NCBI RefSeq assembly: GCF_030813595.1
Contig: NZ_JAUSUH010000002.1
Span: forward strand, 682,001 to 746,000
DNA length: 64,000 nt
Source of the DNA: Ancylobacter vacuolatus
GTDB lineage: Bacteria; Pseudomonadota; Alphaproteobacteria; Rhizobiales; Xanthobacteraceae
Direction: 5' to 3'
The translations under genes and the position numbers were made by a program. How positions within the stretch are numbered: position 1 is the first letter of the stretch; each line of letters starts with the position of its first letter. Positions 9,912 to 18,970 of this stretch are shown here, piece by piece. The notes beneath the pieces are model-generated. The model had not been told where the DNA came from and searched no databases. It worked only from the letters and a program-made list of their open reading frames with translations.

Positions 9912-11333
9912 TCAGGCACCTCCCGAAAGCGCGGCGATCCGCGCGGCATGCGTGTTGTGTTCCGCCACCACCGCCGGCTGGTCGATCGTCACCACCTCGC
10001 CATGGGCGACCACCGGCCGGCCATGGACATAGGTGAAGGCGGCGCGGCCGGGGGTGCAGAACAAAGCGGCGGCTACAGGATCGGAGAGCCCACCGGCAAA
10101 GGCGACATCGTCGAGCCGCAGGGCGAAGAAATCCGCGCACATGCGTGGCGCCAGCGCGCCAATATCTGAGCGCCCGAGCACCGAGGCGCCACCGAGCGTG
10201 GCCAGTTCCAGCGCCTGCCGGGCGGTCATCCATTCGCCATCGCGCGAGGGATCGGCGGTGGAGAGCGCGGTGTCCGGCCCCTCGGGCGGGCGCAGGCTGA
10301 TCTGCAGCCGCGCCAGCAGCATCGCCTGGCGCGCCTCGGCGAGCAGGTTGTTGCCGTCATTGGAGGCCGAGCCGTCCACTCCGATCCCGACCTTCACCCC
10401 GGCGCGCCGATAGGCCATCACCGGGGCGATGCCGGAGGCGAGGCGCATATTGGAAGAGGGGCAATGGCACACGCCGACCCCGGCGCCGGCGAAGCAGGAA
10501 ATCTCGTGGGCGTTGACGTGGACCGCGTGGGCGAACCACACATCCTTCCCCAGCCAGCCCAACTCTTCCATATAGGCGACGGGCCGTTTGCCGAAGTGCG
10601 CCAGGGTGAAACGCTCCTCGTCGATGGTCTCGGCCAGATGCGTGTGCAGCCGCACACCCTTTTCCCGCGCCAGCGCCGCGCTTTGGCGCATCAGCTCCGG
10701 CGTCACCGAGAAGGGCGAGCAGGGGGCGAGCGCGATCTGCAGCAACGCGCCGGGCGAGGCGTCGTGATAGCGGGCGATGACGCGGGCGCTGTCATTGAGG
10801 ATCGCGTCCTCTTCCTCGACGCAATCATCGGGGGGCAGGCCTCCCCGGGACTGGCCGAGCGACATCGAGCCGCGCGAGACCATGAAGCGCATGCCGATCT
10901 CGCGCGCGGCGCCGATCTGGTCGTCCACCGTGCAGCCATTGCGGAACACATAGGCGTGGTCGAAGCAGGTGGTGCAGCCGGACAGGGCAAGTTCCGCCAG
11001 CCCGACCAGCGTCGCGGTGCGCGAGGCCTCCGGCGTGCGCGCCGCCCACAGCCGGTAATGAGCGGCAAGCCAGCGGAACAGATTGACGTTCTGCGCGGCG
11101 GGCAGGGCGCGGGTCAGCGTCTGGTCGAGATGGTGATGGGCGTTCACCAGACCGGGGAGCACCACATGGCCGGAAAGGTCCAGCACCTCGTCGGCGCTGG
11201 CCGGCAGGCTCCCGCTCGGCCCGACCTCCACGATCATCCCGTCGCGCGCAAAAAGGCCGCCGCCGGCGATCTCGCGGCGGGCGCCGTCCATGGTGACGAG
11301 CACCGTGGCGTTGCGGACGAGGAGCGTGGCCAT
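9912..11333 (-). CDS. 8-oxoguanine deaminase-like amidohydrolase
   Basis: A 473-residue metal-dependent amidohydrolase of the AtzA/TrzN/guanine deaminase group, best matching 8-oxoguanine deaminases. Metal ligands visible are NAHHHLDQ (His66, His68), HTHLAET, FAHAVHVN and GVDGSASNDGNN. The family hydrolyses amino groups on purine-like rings to give urate from 8-oxoguanine. Its start codon overlaps the glcD stop (bases 11333-11335) and its stop is two bases before glcE, so it is co-translated inside the glycolate oxidase operon. The exact substrate is inferred. Confidence 0.8.
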   Translation of the reverse strand: MATLLVRNATVLVTMDGARREIAGGGLFARDGMIVEVGPSGSLPASADEVLDLSGHVVLPGLVNAHHHLDQTLTRALPAAQNVNLFRWLAAHYRLWAARTPEASRTATLVGLAELALSGCTTCFDHAYVFRNGCTVDDQIGAAREIGMRFMVSRGSMSLGQSRGGLPPDDCVEEEDAILNDSARVIARYHDASPGALLQIALAPCSPFSVTPELMRQSAALAREKGVRLHTHLAETIDEERFTLAHFGKRPVAYMEELGWLGKDVWFAHAVHVNAHEISCFAGAGVGVCHCPSSNMRLASGIAPVMAYRRAGVKVGIGVDGSASNDGNNLLAEARQAMLLARLQISLRPPEGPDTALSTADPSRDGEWMTARQALELATLGGASVLGRSDIGALAPRMCADFFALRLDDVAFAGGLSDPVAAALFCTPGRAAFTYVHGRPVVAHGEVVTIDQPAVVAEHNTHAARIAALSGGA

Positions 11334-12829
11334 CAGAACCGCGGCAGGTCGGGGAAGGGCAGCTTGCCGCCCGAGACATGCATGCGCCCGAGTTCAGCGC
11401 AGCGGTGCAGCACGGGAAACACCTTGCCGGGGTTGAGCAGCGCCTCGGGATCGAAGGCGCATTTCAGCCTTTCCTGATGGGCGAGGTCGATCTCGTTGAA
11501 CATGGAGGGCATGAGATCGCGTTTCTCGACGCCCACCCCGTGCTCGCCGGTGAGCACGCCGCCCACCTCGACGCAGAGCAGCAGGATGTCGGCGCCGAAG
11601 GCCTCAGCCTTTTCCAGCTCGCCGGGCGTGTTGGCGTCGTAGCAGATCAGCGGGTGGAGATTGCCGTCGCCGGCATGGAAGACATTGCCACAGCGCAGGC
11701 CGTATTTCTCCGACATCTCCTCCATGCGCTTCAGCACCAGAGGCAGCGCCTTGCGCGGAATGGTGCCGTCCATGCAGAGATAGTCCGGCGAAATCCGCCC
11801 CACAGCCGGGAAGGCCGCCTTGCGCCCGGCCCAAAAGGCGACGCGCTCCTCCTCGCTGGTGGAGGCGCGCAGCGTCATGCAGCCGAGCCCGTTGCCGATT
11901 TCGGCGACGCGGTCGATCAGATGGTTCACCTCGGCTTCCGGCCCGTCCAGCTCGACGATCAGCAGCGCCTCGACATCAAGCGGGTAGCCGGCGCCGAGGA
12001 ACGCCTCGGCCGCGTGGACCATCATCTTGTCCATCATCTCCATGCCGCCGGGAATGATGCCGGCGGCGATGATGGCGGCGACGCAGGCGCCGGCCGCCTC
12101 GGAAGAGGGAAAGCCCAGCAGCACGGCGCGCGCCGTCTCCGGCTTCTTCAGGATGCGCACCGTGACTTCCGTCACCACGCCGAGCAGGCCTTCCGAGCCA
12201 ACGATGAGGCCGAGCAGGTCCAGCCCGCCGGAATCGAGGTGCTTGCCGCCGAGGCGGATGACCTCGCCCGTGATCAGCACCATCTCGACGCCAAGCACAT
12301 TATTGGTGGTGAGGCCGTATTTCAGGCAGTGCACGCCGCCGGAGTTCTCGCCGACATTGCCGCCAATGGTGCAGGCGATCTGCGAGGAGGGGTCGGGGGC
12401 GTAATAGAAGCCCTCATGCGCCACCGCTGTGGTGATGCCGAGATTGGTCACGCCCGGCTGGGCGACGACGGTGCGGTTGGCGAAGTCGATGTCGAGGATG
12501 CGGTTGAACTTGCCCATGCCGAGCAGGATGCCGTCTTCCAGCGGCAGCGCGCCGCCGGACAGCGAGGTGCCCGCCCCGCGCGGCACCACGGGAATGCCAT
12601 TGGCATTGGCATAGGCCAGCACCTTGGAAACCTGTTCGGTGGTGGAGGGCAGCACGACGACGAGCGGCAGCTGGCGATAGGCCGTCACCCCGTCGCTCTC
12701 GAAGGGGCGCATCTCGGCCTCGGTGTCGATCACCCCCTCGCCGGGGACGATGGCGCGCAGATCGGCAATGATCCGGGCGCGGCGGGCCAGCACATCGGCC
12801 CTCGGCGCCGGCATGACGAGACCGGACAT
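11333..12829 (-). CDS. glcD: Glycolate oxidase catalytic subunit GlcD
   Basis: FAD-linked oxidase subunit of 498 residues. The FAD-binding PCMH domain shows VPRGAGTSLSGGALP and TIGGNVGENSGG. The C-terminal domain has CGNVFHAGDGNLHPLI and LTGEHGVGVEKRDLM, which carry catalytic and metal-ligand histidines in this family. ATG 12829 is chosen since GGGAGGAGC sits just upstream. It is first in glcD-amidohydrolase-glcE-glcF, with no LysR or GntR regulator adjacent. Confidence 0.95.
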   Translation of the reverse strand: MSGLVMPAPRADVLARRARIIADLRAIVPGEGVIDTEAEMRPFESDGVTAYRQLPLVVVLPSTTEQVSKVLAYANANGIPVVPRGAGTSLSGGALPLEDGILLGMGKFNRILDIDFANRTVVAQPGVTNLGITTAVAHEGFYYAPDPSSQIACTIGGNVGENSGGVHCLKYGLTTNNVLGVEMVLITGEVIRLGGKHLDSGGLDLLGLIVGSEGLLGVVTEVTVRILKKPETARAVLLGFPSSEAAGACVAAIIAAGIIPGGMEMMDKMMVHAAEAFLGAGYPLDVEALLIVELDGPEAEVNHLIDRVAEIGNGLGCMTLRASTSEEERVAFWAGRKAAFPAVGRISPDYLCMDGTIPRKALPLVLKRMEEMSEKYGLRCGNVFHAGDGNLHPLICYDANTPGELEKAEAFGADILLLCVEVGGVLTGEHGVGVEKRDLMPSMFNEIDLAHQERLKCAFDPEALLNPGKVFPVLHRCAELGRMHVSGGKLPFPDLPRF

Positions 12830-13132
12830 GGCGCTCCTCCCAAAGAACGTCTTTTGCGACCGGAACGGGCGAGGTCTGGGCGAGGCCAATGCCGGTCGTT
12901 TACGATTTCGAGCCATTCTAGGGAAAAGCGAGGCGCCTTCCTATGGTAAAAAAACTAGACCAAGGATGAATGTTGCGTGTTCTCCCATCGCCAGGGGAGC
13001 GCGCGCGTCGGCGCGGCCGCTTCTGTGCGCGATCCAGTCCTTGCGCGCGATCAAGGCAGCGCGCACCTCTAGCACCTAAGGCCAATGCCAAAGGCCGCGC
13101 ATCACCGCCCGGCCAGGAACAGGGAGACGCGC
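12830..13132. other. Divergent intergenic region glcD / hypothetical
   Basis: 303 bases between two divergently read genes. The only AT-rich part is around 12941-12985 (tatggtaaaaaaactagacc and onward), the best place for promoters of either gene. No convincing paired -35/-10 or operator is visible. Confidence 0.4.
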
Positions 13133-13543
13133 ATGAACGAGGTCACAGCCGGCGCCACCACACGGGCGCTCAGCCGCATCCGCCTGCACCTCGCCCGCTC
13201 GAAGGAATTTCCCGAAGGCAGCGCCCGCCATGGCTACGAGTTCATCGCCCCGCTTGATGACGAAGGCCATATTGACGCCGAAGCGTGGAAGGATCTGCGC
13301 CCCGCCTGCACCGTCACCCGCTTCTGGGCCAATGAGGCCCCCGAGCATGGCCGGCTGGTGCACCGTGCCGGCGGCGTCGGCGGGTCGAGTTGGGTGTTCG
13401 ACTATGAGGAGGACGCGAGCGACGACGACGAGACCGGCTATCGCTTCGGCGACCATGCCTTCGTGCCGGGCGAGTATGTCTCGCTGCGCGACGAGGACGG
13501 CGACATGCACACCTTCACCGTATTCTCGGTGGTGCCGGCCTGA
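13133..13543 (+). CDS. Hypothetical protein, acidic, 136 aa
   Basis: Small soluble acidic protein I do not assign to a named family. It has an N-terminal basic helix (RALSRIRLHLARSKEFPEGS), a central aromatic section (GGSSWVFDYEEDASDDDETG), and a C-terminal beta-rich part (GEYVSLRDEDGDMHTFTVFSV). The ATG at 13133 has an agggaga site in front, which favours it over the upstream ATG at 13085. GC-rich codon use matches its neighbours, so it is a real gene. Function unknown. Confidence 0.75.
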   Translation: MNEVTAGATTRALSRIRLHLARSKEFPEGSARHGYEFIAPLDDEGHIDAEAWKDLRPACTVTRFWANEAPEHGRLVHRAGGVGGSSWVFDYEEDASDDDETGYRFGDHAFVPGEYVSLRDEDGDMHTFTVFSVVPA

Positions 13544-13563
13544 CCGCAGGCCCTCAAAAGGCG

Positions 13564-13595
13564 ACGGCGCGGATGCCCTCTCGGGCCCGCGCCGT
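13564..13595 (-). terminator. Terminator between convergent genes
   Basis: Stem acggcgcgg (13564-13572) pairs exactly with ccgcgccgt (13587-13595). On the minus strand ttttgag follows four bases after the stem, serving the lipase-like gene. It lies between two convergent stops (13543 and 13616). Confidence 0.55.
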
Positions 13596-13615
13596 TCTCG
13601 TCCGCCGCGGGTCGG

Positions 13616-14464
13616 TCAGTTCGAGGTGCCGGTTCCGGCCGGAGCGGTCGGGACGGCGCTGGGGGCCGAGGCGGTTTCCGTGCCGCCGACCGGCGCCACG
13701 GCGCCGCTCTGAGTCGCGGCGGCCGGCGCGGGAATGGCGGGAACGCTCGCAGGGGTGGTGGCCGGGGTCGCCGAGGGAGCGGCCGCTGGGGTCGCCACAG
13801 GAGCGACCGGCGCAGCGGCCGAATCGGCGGGCGCCGAAACCGGCTTGGGCACCGGCTTGGCGGCCACGGCGCGCGGGCGCGTAGGGCGCTGGATCATGCC
13901 GATGACCCTGTTGTGCAGCTCGGCCGCCTTGTCGATGTTGAAATGGCTGAGCGCGCCCGAGCCCGTCAGGTCGATATTCTCCACACGCGGGCCGGAGACC
14001 GCCTTGCCCGAGCCGCCGGCCTGGTAATAATTCACCACCTTGCCGATCTTGGACGAGGCGGTCATGGCGGTCACCGGGTCGAACGTCACCACCAGCGGCA
14101 CCGGCACGCCGGCGGCGCTCACGCGGTTGCCCATAGTGACGGCGGCGTCGGCGCCGAGGGAATGACCGATGATGATGACGGGCGAGGGACGGCGCTTGCC
14201 CATGCTGGCCTGCTCGACCGCGTAGCGGGTGAGCGTTTCCAGATCGACATAGGAATGCACGCTCGCCTCGATGCCGCGCGCGCGCAGCTTGGTGGCGAGG
14301 TCGTCCATGCCGAGCGAGAAGATATTGGCCAGCCCGCGCAGCAGATAGACTCGGGGCTGGTTCGCCTGCGCCGGCTTGGACTGCGCATGAGCGGGGGCAG
14401 CGAGAGCAAGGGCGAGCACGGCGACAACGGCGAGGCACACGGCCAAGACCCGCGAAAACTTCAT
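13616..14464 (-). CDS. Secreted alpha/beta-hydrolase (lipase-like) with Pro/Ala tail
   Basis: About 282 residues from the ATG at 14464. A clear signal peptide (MKFSRVLAVCLAVVAVLALA, ending APAHAQ) directs export. The mature part has the lipase-box motif GHSLGADAAV and a downstream VTFDPV that may hold the acidic residue. The final ~80 residues are a low-complexity Ala/Pro/Thr stretch with repeated APVAP/ATPA patterns, likely a disordered linker or wall-spanning segment. An upstream ATG at 14497 would add 11 residues before the signal peptide and lacks a ribosome site. Substrate unknown. Confidence 0.7.
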   Translation of the reverse strand: MKFSRVLAVCLAVVAVLALALAAPAHAQSKPAQANQPRVYLLRGLANIFSLGMDDLATKLRARGIEASVHSYVDLETLTRYAVEQASMGKRRPSPVIIIGHSLGADAAVTMGNRVSAAGVPVPLVVTFDPVTAMTASSKIGKVVNYYQAGGSGKAVSGPRVENIDLTGSGALSHFNIDKAAELHNRVIGMIQRPTRPRAVAAKPVPKPVSAPADSAAAPVAPVATPAAAPSATPATTPASVPAIPAPAAATQSGAVAPVGGTETASAPSAVPTAPAGTGTSN

Positions 14465-14724
14465 GTCACAAATCCCGAAAAGACCGTCTGACTTCATGCT
14501 CTGGGGCCCCGACCCTTGCAAATAGATTCTAAATCGCCGCCGCTTTGCCGACGTCCTGATGCCGATGGGCAACAGTGGCGGCGGGACGCTTCGCCGCGCG
14601 TCCTGCGAGTGCCGCGGGCCCGGCGCCCCCTTGCCAGCTTCTCGCGAGCATGCAACCCACTTGGCGGCGCGGAGTTCCCCCGCAGCGGTGGTAGACGGCG
14701 GGGTCAGGTGAGGGAGCAGGCCCG

Positions 14725-16056
14725 GTGACAGCGAATGCGACGGCCCCGGCCGCCGGCAAGGCCTTTTACGATCATCCGCTGCGCGCCCCGGTGCTGGCGG
14801 AGCTGCATGCCCGCCCCTTTGTGGCGGTCTCGACCCCGGCCCGCATCCTGCACGTCGCCTTTCTGGTCGACCGCGCCCAGGCGATCGCCGACCGCGCCGC
14901 CTTCGCCAGCCTGTGCCTGGCGCGCGGCCAGCCGGCGCCGGGTCGCGACGCCAAGCAGCACCGCGTGGCCTTCGGCCGCTTTGTGCTGCGCTGGGAGCGC
15001 CACGCCGAATTCACCACCTACACCTGGGAAGTGCCGGCCGAGGATGTGGTGGAGGGCGGCCTGCCCTTCCAGCCCTCCGGCGCCAGCCTTGCCGATGTGC
15101 TTACCCAGCTGCCCCAGCCGGGGCCGCTGCTGGTGGCGGTGGACCTGCATCTGGTGACGGACACCGCCGATGCGCTCCCGCTCGACCGGTTGTTCGACCG
15201 CACCAGCCTCGCCCGTTCGGATGTCGAGGACGGCTTTGCCGAGATCGCTACCGATTTCCAGCCCGACCCCTCCGGCTTCGTCCGGATCCTGGTGCGCGAT
15301 CGCGGCATGACCGACGATGCCGCCGGCGCGCTGGTGCAGCGTGTGCTGGAAATCGAGACCTACCGCACCCTCGCCTTGCTCGGCCTGCCGGAGGCGCAGC
15401 GCCTCGCCCCCACCGTGGCGCATAGCGAGAACGAGCTTTCCACCCTCACCGAGCAGATGCGCCAGAGCGAGGGGCTCGCGGCCAACAACAAGCTGCTCAA
15501 CGCGCTGACCGGCCTTGCCGCGCAGTTGGAAGCGGACGCCGCCGCCTCGCTGTTCCGCTTCGGCGCCACCCGCGCCTATGAGGAGATCGTCTCCTCGCGC
15601 CTGCGCACCATCGGCGAGCGGCCCATTTCGGGCTATCCTACCTGGCAGCAATTCCTGTTGCGCCGGCTGCAGCCGGCGATGCGGACCTGCCAGGCGATCG
15701 AGCAGCGCCAGGCCAATCTGTCGGTCAAGCTCACCAGCGCCGCCAATCTGCTGCGCACCCGCGTGGACGTGGAGCTGGAACAGCAGAACCGCGATCTGCT
15801 GCGGAGTATGAACGCCCGCGCGCGGATGCAGCTGCGCCTGCAGCAGACCGTCGAAGGGCTCTCCGTTGCCGCCATCTCCTATTATGTCATCAGCCTGCTG
15901 CACTACGCGCTGGAGGGGCTGCACACGCGCGCCGAGGCAGCCGGGCTGCATTACGATGTCGGCGTCGCTACCGCCGTCGCCGTGCCTCTGGTGGTGCTGC
16001 TGATCTGGTCGGTGGTGCGCAGCATCCGCCGCGGCCATGCCGAGGACGACGCCTGA
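14725..16056 (+). CDS. DUF3422 family membrane-anchored protein
   Basis: 443 residues matching the DUF3422 family, found mainly in alpha- and betaproteobacteria, function unknown. The N-terminus carries the family's DHPLRAPVLAELHARPF motif and FTTYTWE. A long helical middle follows (RQSEGLAANNKLLNALTGLA onward). The C-terminus has two membrane segments, near residues 380-402 and 415-436, before a basic RSIRRG stop-transfer. The start is GTG with agggagcagg upstream. It converges with the epimerase gene. Confidence 0.85.
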   Translation: MTANATAPAAGKAFYDHPLRAPVLAELHARPFVAVSTPARILHVAFLVDRAQAIADRAAFASLCLARGQPAPGRDAKQHRVAFGRFVLRWERHAEFTTYTWEVPAEDVVEGGLPFQPSGASLADVLTQLPQPGPLLVAVDLHLVTDTADALPLDRLFDRTSLARSDVEDGFAEIATDFQPDPSGFVRILVRDRGMTDDAAGALVQRVLEIETYRTLALLGLPEAQRLAPTVAHSENELSTLTEQMRQSEGLAANNKLLNALTGLAAQLEADAAASLFRFGATRAYEEIVSSRLRTIGERPISGYPTWQQFLLRRLQPAMRTCQAIEQRQANLSVKLTSAANLLRTRVDVELEQQNRDLLRSMNARARMQLRLQQTVEGLSVAAISYYVISLLHYALEGLHTRAEAAGLHYDVGVATAVAVPLVVLLIWSVVRSIRRGHAEDDA

Positions 16057-16150
16057 GCCGACAGGCCTTCACGAAACGTCGGTGCCAACGCCGGCAGACC
16101 TTAGCGCACCGTCGGTGCCAGCGCCGACAGGCCCTCGCGAAAGGTTGGGT
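16057..16150. repeat. 33-bp tandem repeat (about 2.7 units)
   Basis: Units start at 16057 (gccgacaggccttcacga), 16090 (gccggcagaccttagcgc) and 16123 (gccgacaggccctcgcga), exactly 33 bases apart. Each of the first two continues with cgtcggtgcca. The third unit lies inside the epimerase coding end, the second supplies its TAA stop (tta at 16101), and the first lies beyond it, right after the DUF3422 stop. Expansion in multiples of 33 keeps the frame. Confidence 0.8.
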
Positions 16151-16952
16151 AGCGCAGCGCGCCGCCGAGCAGCGCATGCAACCGGCCATTGCTCACCCGC
16201 CGGTTGTCGGACCAGAAGGACAGCGCCATGGCGGACATACGCGGGGCGGCCTCCTCGAATCTCTCCGGCGCCGGCGGCGGCAGGTCGAGCAGTGCCGCGG
16301 CAAAGCGGACCGGCGCACAGGAGGGCGAGGGCTCGTCGTCCACCACATTCACTACCCCGTCGAAATGCCGCGCGATGGCGGCATGGATGGCGCCGGCGAT
16401 GTCGTCGACATGGATGCGGTTGAACACCTGCCCCTCGCGCTCGATGCAGCGAGCAGTGCCGTCCGCCACGTCGATCAGCGCATTGCGGCCGGGGCCGTAA
16501 ATGCCGCCGAGCCGCAGCACCGCCACCGGACGCCCGGCGCGGCGGCCGAGATCCTGCCAGCCGGCCTCCGCCTCAATGCGGCGGCGGGCGCGCGGGGCGG
16601 TGGCGGCGGCGGGCGCGTTCTCGTCGATCCACGCGCCGCTGGAATCGCCATAGACGCCGATGGTGGAGAGATAGACCAGCGGCCCCTTTCCTTCCGCCAG
16701 CGCCTCCCCGAGCGGTCCGAGAAAGGGATCGCCCGCCTCCCCCGGTGCGGCCGAGACAAGCACGGCATCGGCGGTTCCGGCCGCCTCAAGCAATGCCGGC
16801 GACGGCGGGCCATCGACGCGCAGCATTTCCATGCCGGGGAAGGGCTCTTCACTGCGGCTGGTGCCGATGCGCCGGGCGAAGGCGTAGCCATGCAAGTCAA
16901 CGAAGCGCTGGGCGCAATAGCCGTGCCCCAGGCAGAGCAAGGTTCCGTTCAT
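16101..16952 (-). CDS. NAD-dependent epimerase/dehydratase-like SDR protein
   Basis: 283 residues from the ATG at 16952, whose ATGA overlaps the queG stop. The N-terminus (LLCLGHGYCAQRF) is a variant of the nucleotide-binding glycine motif. YLSTIGVYGD carries the Ser/Tyr of an extended SDR, and LRLGGIYGPGRN and RIHVDDIAGAI are typical of the YeeZ-like epimerase group. Substrate unknown. It is last in a three-gene minus-strand operon after the FzlA-like gene and queG. Its 3' end is built from a 33-bp tandem repeat. Confidence 0.8.
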   Translation of the reverse strand: MNGTLLCLGHGYCAQRFVDLHGYAFARRIGTSRSEEPFPGMEMLRVDGPPSPALLEAAGTADAVLVSAAPGEAGDPFLGPLGEALAEGKGPLVYLSTIGVYGDSSGAWIDENAPAAATAPRARRRIEAEAGWQDLGRRAGRPVAVLRLGGIYGPGRNALIDVADGTARCIEREGQVFNRIHVDDIAGAIHAAIARHFDGVVNVVDDEPSPSCAPVRFAAALLDLPPPAPERFEEAAPRMSAMALSFWSDNRRVSNGRLHALLGGALRYPTFREGLSALAPTVR

Positions 16953-18124
16953 GATTGCTCTCCCGTTCCACAGGCCCGTGCCTGTCGCCATTCCTCGCGC
17001 ACGTCTCCGTCCGTCTCGCCGGCATAGGCGGCGCGAAGGGCGGTGAATTCGGTCGGCGGCAGTAGGCGGGATAGCGCCCACACCGCCGCGCCCCGCACCA
17101 GCGGGTGCGCGTCGTCCAGATGCCGCTCGGCTTCCGCTGCGAGGCTGGCGTCGCCGGAATTACCGATCGCCACCAGCACGTTGCGCAGGAATCGGGCTCG
17201 GCCGATGCGCTTGACCGGGCTCTTCGAGAAGCGCGTCCGGAACGCGGCATCGTCGAGCCGGGCGAGTTCCGCCAGTGCGGGGGTGCGGTTTTCCGCGCGC
17301 GCGGAAAGTCGCACCTCGCGGCCCAGCGCGGCGAACTTGTTCCAGGGGCAGGCGGCGAGACAATCGTCGCAGCCATAGATGCGGTTGCCGACCAGCGGGC
17401 GTAGCTCGCGGGGAATGGCGCCCTTCAGCTCGATGGTGAGATAGGAGATGCAGCGGCGCGCGTCGATCTGGTACGGCGCCGGAAAGGCCCCAGTCGGGCA
17501 GGCGTCGAGGCAGGCGCGGCAGGAGCCGCAATGGTCGACCTCCGGCACATCTGCAGGCAAGGCTAGATTGGTGGCGATGGCGCCGAGGAAAAGCCAGGAG
17601 CCCTTGTCGCGCGAGACGAGATTGGTGTGCTTGCCTTGCCAGCCGAGCCCCGCCGCCTGCGCCAGCGGCTTTTCCATCAGCGGTGCGGTATCGACGAACA
17701 CCTTGACCTCGACCGCGCCCGGTGCCCCGGCGCGCGGCACGAAACGCGAGGCGATGCGCTTGAGCTTGCCCTTGATCAGCTCGTGATAGTCGTCGCCGCG
17801 GGCATAGACCGAGATCGCCCCGCGCGCGCGTTCCGCAAGGATGACGCGCGGGTCCTCGTCCGGCCCGTAATTCAGCCCCAGCATCAGGAGCGAGGCGACA
17901 TCCGGCCACATATTGGCGGGCGCGGCGCGGCGCACCGCAGTTTCGGGCATCCAGTCCATGTCGCCATGCGCACCCTCGGCGATCCATTGCTGAAGGCGCG
18001 GGCCAGCTGCGGGAATGGCATCGGCAGCCGCGATCCCCATCGCGTCGAAGCCTTCCTCGCGGGCCAGCGCGAACAGATAGTCCCTGGCCGCTTCCGGCGT
18101 CAGAAATCCAGATCCGCGTAGCAC
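16949..18124 (-). CDS. queG: Epoxyqueuosine reductase QueG
   Basis: Reduces epoxyqueuosine to queuosine in tRNA, the last step of Q34 synthesis, using cobalamin and 4Fe-4S clusters. Both cluster motifs are visible: CGSCRACLDACPTGAF and CDDCLAACPWNKF. The VFVDTAPLMEKPLA block with GLGWQGKHTNL is family-specific, and a HEAT-like C-terminal segment (AERHLDDAHPLVRGAAVWAL) follows. Length 391. The GTG start at 18124 overlaps the preceding gene's end by 25 bases and lacks a good ribosome site, so a slightly shorter form is possible. Confidence 0.95.
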   Translation of the reverse strand: MLRGSGFLTPEAARDYLFALAREEGFDAMGIAAADAIPAAGPRLQQWIAEGAHGDMDWMPETAVRRAAPANMWPDVASLLMLGLNYGPDEDPRVILAERARGAISVYARGDDYHELIKGKLKRIASRFVPRAGAPGAVEVKVFVDTAPLMEKPLAQAAGLGWQGKHTNLVSRDKGSWLFLGAIATNLALPADVPEVDHCGSCRACLDACPTGAFPAPYQIDARRCISYLTIELKGAIPRELRPLVGNRIYGCDDCLAACPWNKFAALGREVRLSARAENRTPALAELARLDDAAFRTRFSKSPVKRIGRARFLRNVLVAIGNSGDASLAAEAERHLDDAHPLVRGAAVWALSRLLPPTEFTALRAAYAGETDGDVREEWRQARACGTGEQS

Positions 18125-18789
18125 GGCGCCGGCGGCATGCCCGCCATGGTCAGCGCGAGCAGGGGCCGGAACGCGGGACGCGACTTGATGCGCGCGTACC
18201 AGATCTTCGCTCCCTCATCCTCTTCCCAGGGCACGTCGCCGAGATAGTCGACACTGGAAATATGCGCGGCGGCGGCGAGGTCGGCATAAGTCATCCGCTC
18301 GCCAGCGAGCCAGTTCCGCGCCTTCAGCAGCCAGCCGATATACTGCAGATGATAGCGGATATTGGCCCGCGCGGCACGGATGATGGCCATGTCGGGCGGA
18401 CCGCCGCCGAGTTCGCGCGGGGTGTAGCGCTTGTACACCTTCTCGCGCACCAGCGGCTCGGACACTTCGGCGAAGAATTTGTGGTTGAACCAGGAGGAGA
18501 GCCGGCGCACCTCGACCCGCTCGCCAATATGCACGGGCAGCAGGCGCCGCGTGCCCAGTGCGCTGCCGCGGGTCTCGTCGAGATATTCGGTGATCGGGTC
18601 GATGCCCGGCACCACGAAGCCGTCATCCTCCACCAGAACGGGGGTGGCGCCCGCCGGGTCGAGCATCAGGAAATCGGGCCGGCGTTCCCACACCCGCTCT
18701 TCGATCAGTTCCGGCTCGATGCCCATCTCGCCGAGGGCGAGGCGCACGAGACGCGAATGGGCGCAGAAGGGATGGTGATAGAGCTGCAT
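18100..18789 (-). CDS. GST-family protein, FzlA-like
   Basis: 229 residues from MQLYHHPFCAHSRLVRLALG, a thioredoxin-fold GST N-terminus, followed by a helical GST C-domain (RMTYADLAAAAHISSVDYLGD). The WERRPDFLMLDPAGATPVLVEDDG stretch (WERRPDFLML then DPAGATPVLV) resembles FzlA, the GST-like protein that binds FtsZ and controls constriction in Caulobacter. Its place directly before queG is, as I recall, common for fzlA in alphaproteobacteria. The FzlA assignment is therefore probable, not proven; a generic GST is the alternative. Confidence 0.7.
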   Translation of the reverse strand: MQLYHHPFCAHSRLVRLALGEMGIEPELIEERVWERRPDFLMLDPAGATPVLVEDDGFVVPGIDPITEYLDETRGSALGTRRLLPVHIGERVEVRRLSSWFNHKFFAEVSEPLVREKVYKRYTPRELGGGPPDMAIIRAARANIRYHLQYIGWLLKARNWLAGERMTYADLAAAAHISSVDYLGDVPWEEDEGAKIWYARIKSRPAFRPLLALTMAGMPPAPCYADLDF

Positions 18790-18970
18790 TTTCCGGGAGG
18801 GTTTTCGCGGACCGTCGGCAGGCGGCGCCTGAAATCGGTCTAGAAGGGTTCGCGCCTCATCGCAAGCCATAGCGGCGTCAACATGGCGGGCGAGGCCGGC
18901 GGCGGCGATGAACCCAGCGGCCGTTTTCGGGTTATGGTGTCCACAGGGTTAACGGGGGAGGCCAAACGCC

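Noticed and set aside
7429..10032. 867-codon plus-strand frame across glcF and glcE
   Set aside because: No recognisable motif and Gly/His/Arg-rich; the minus strand carries intact glcE and glcF.
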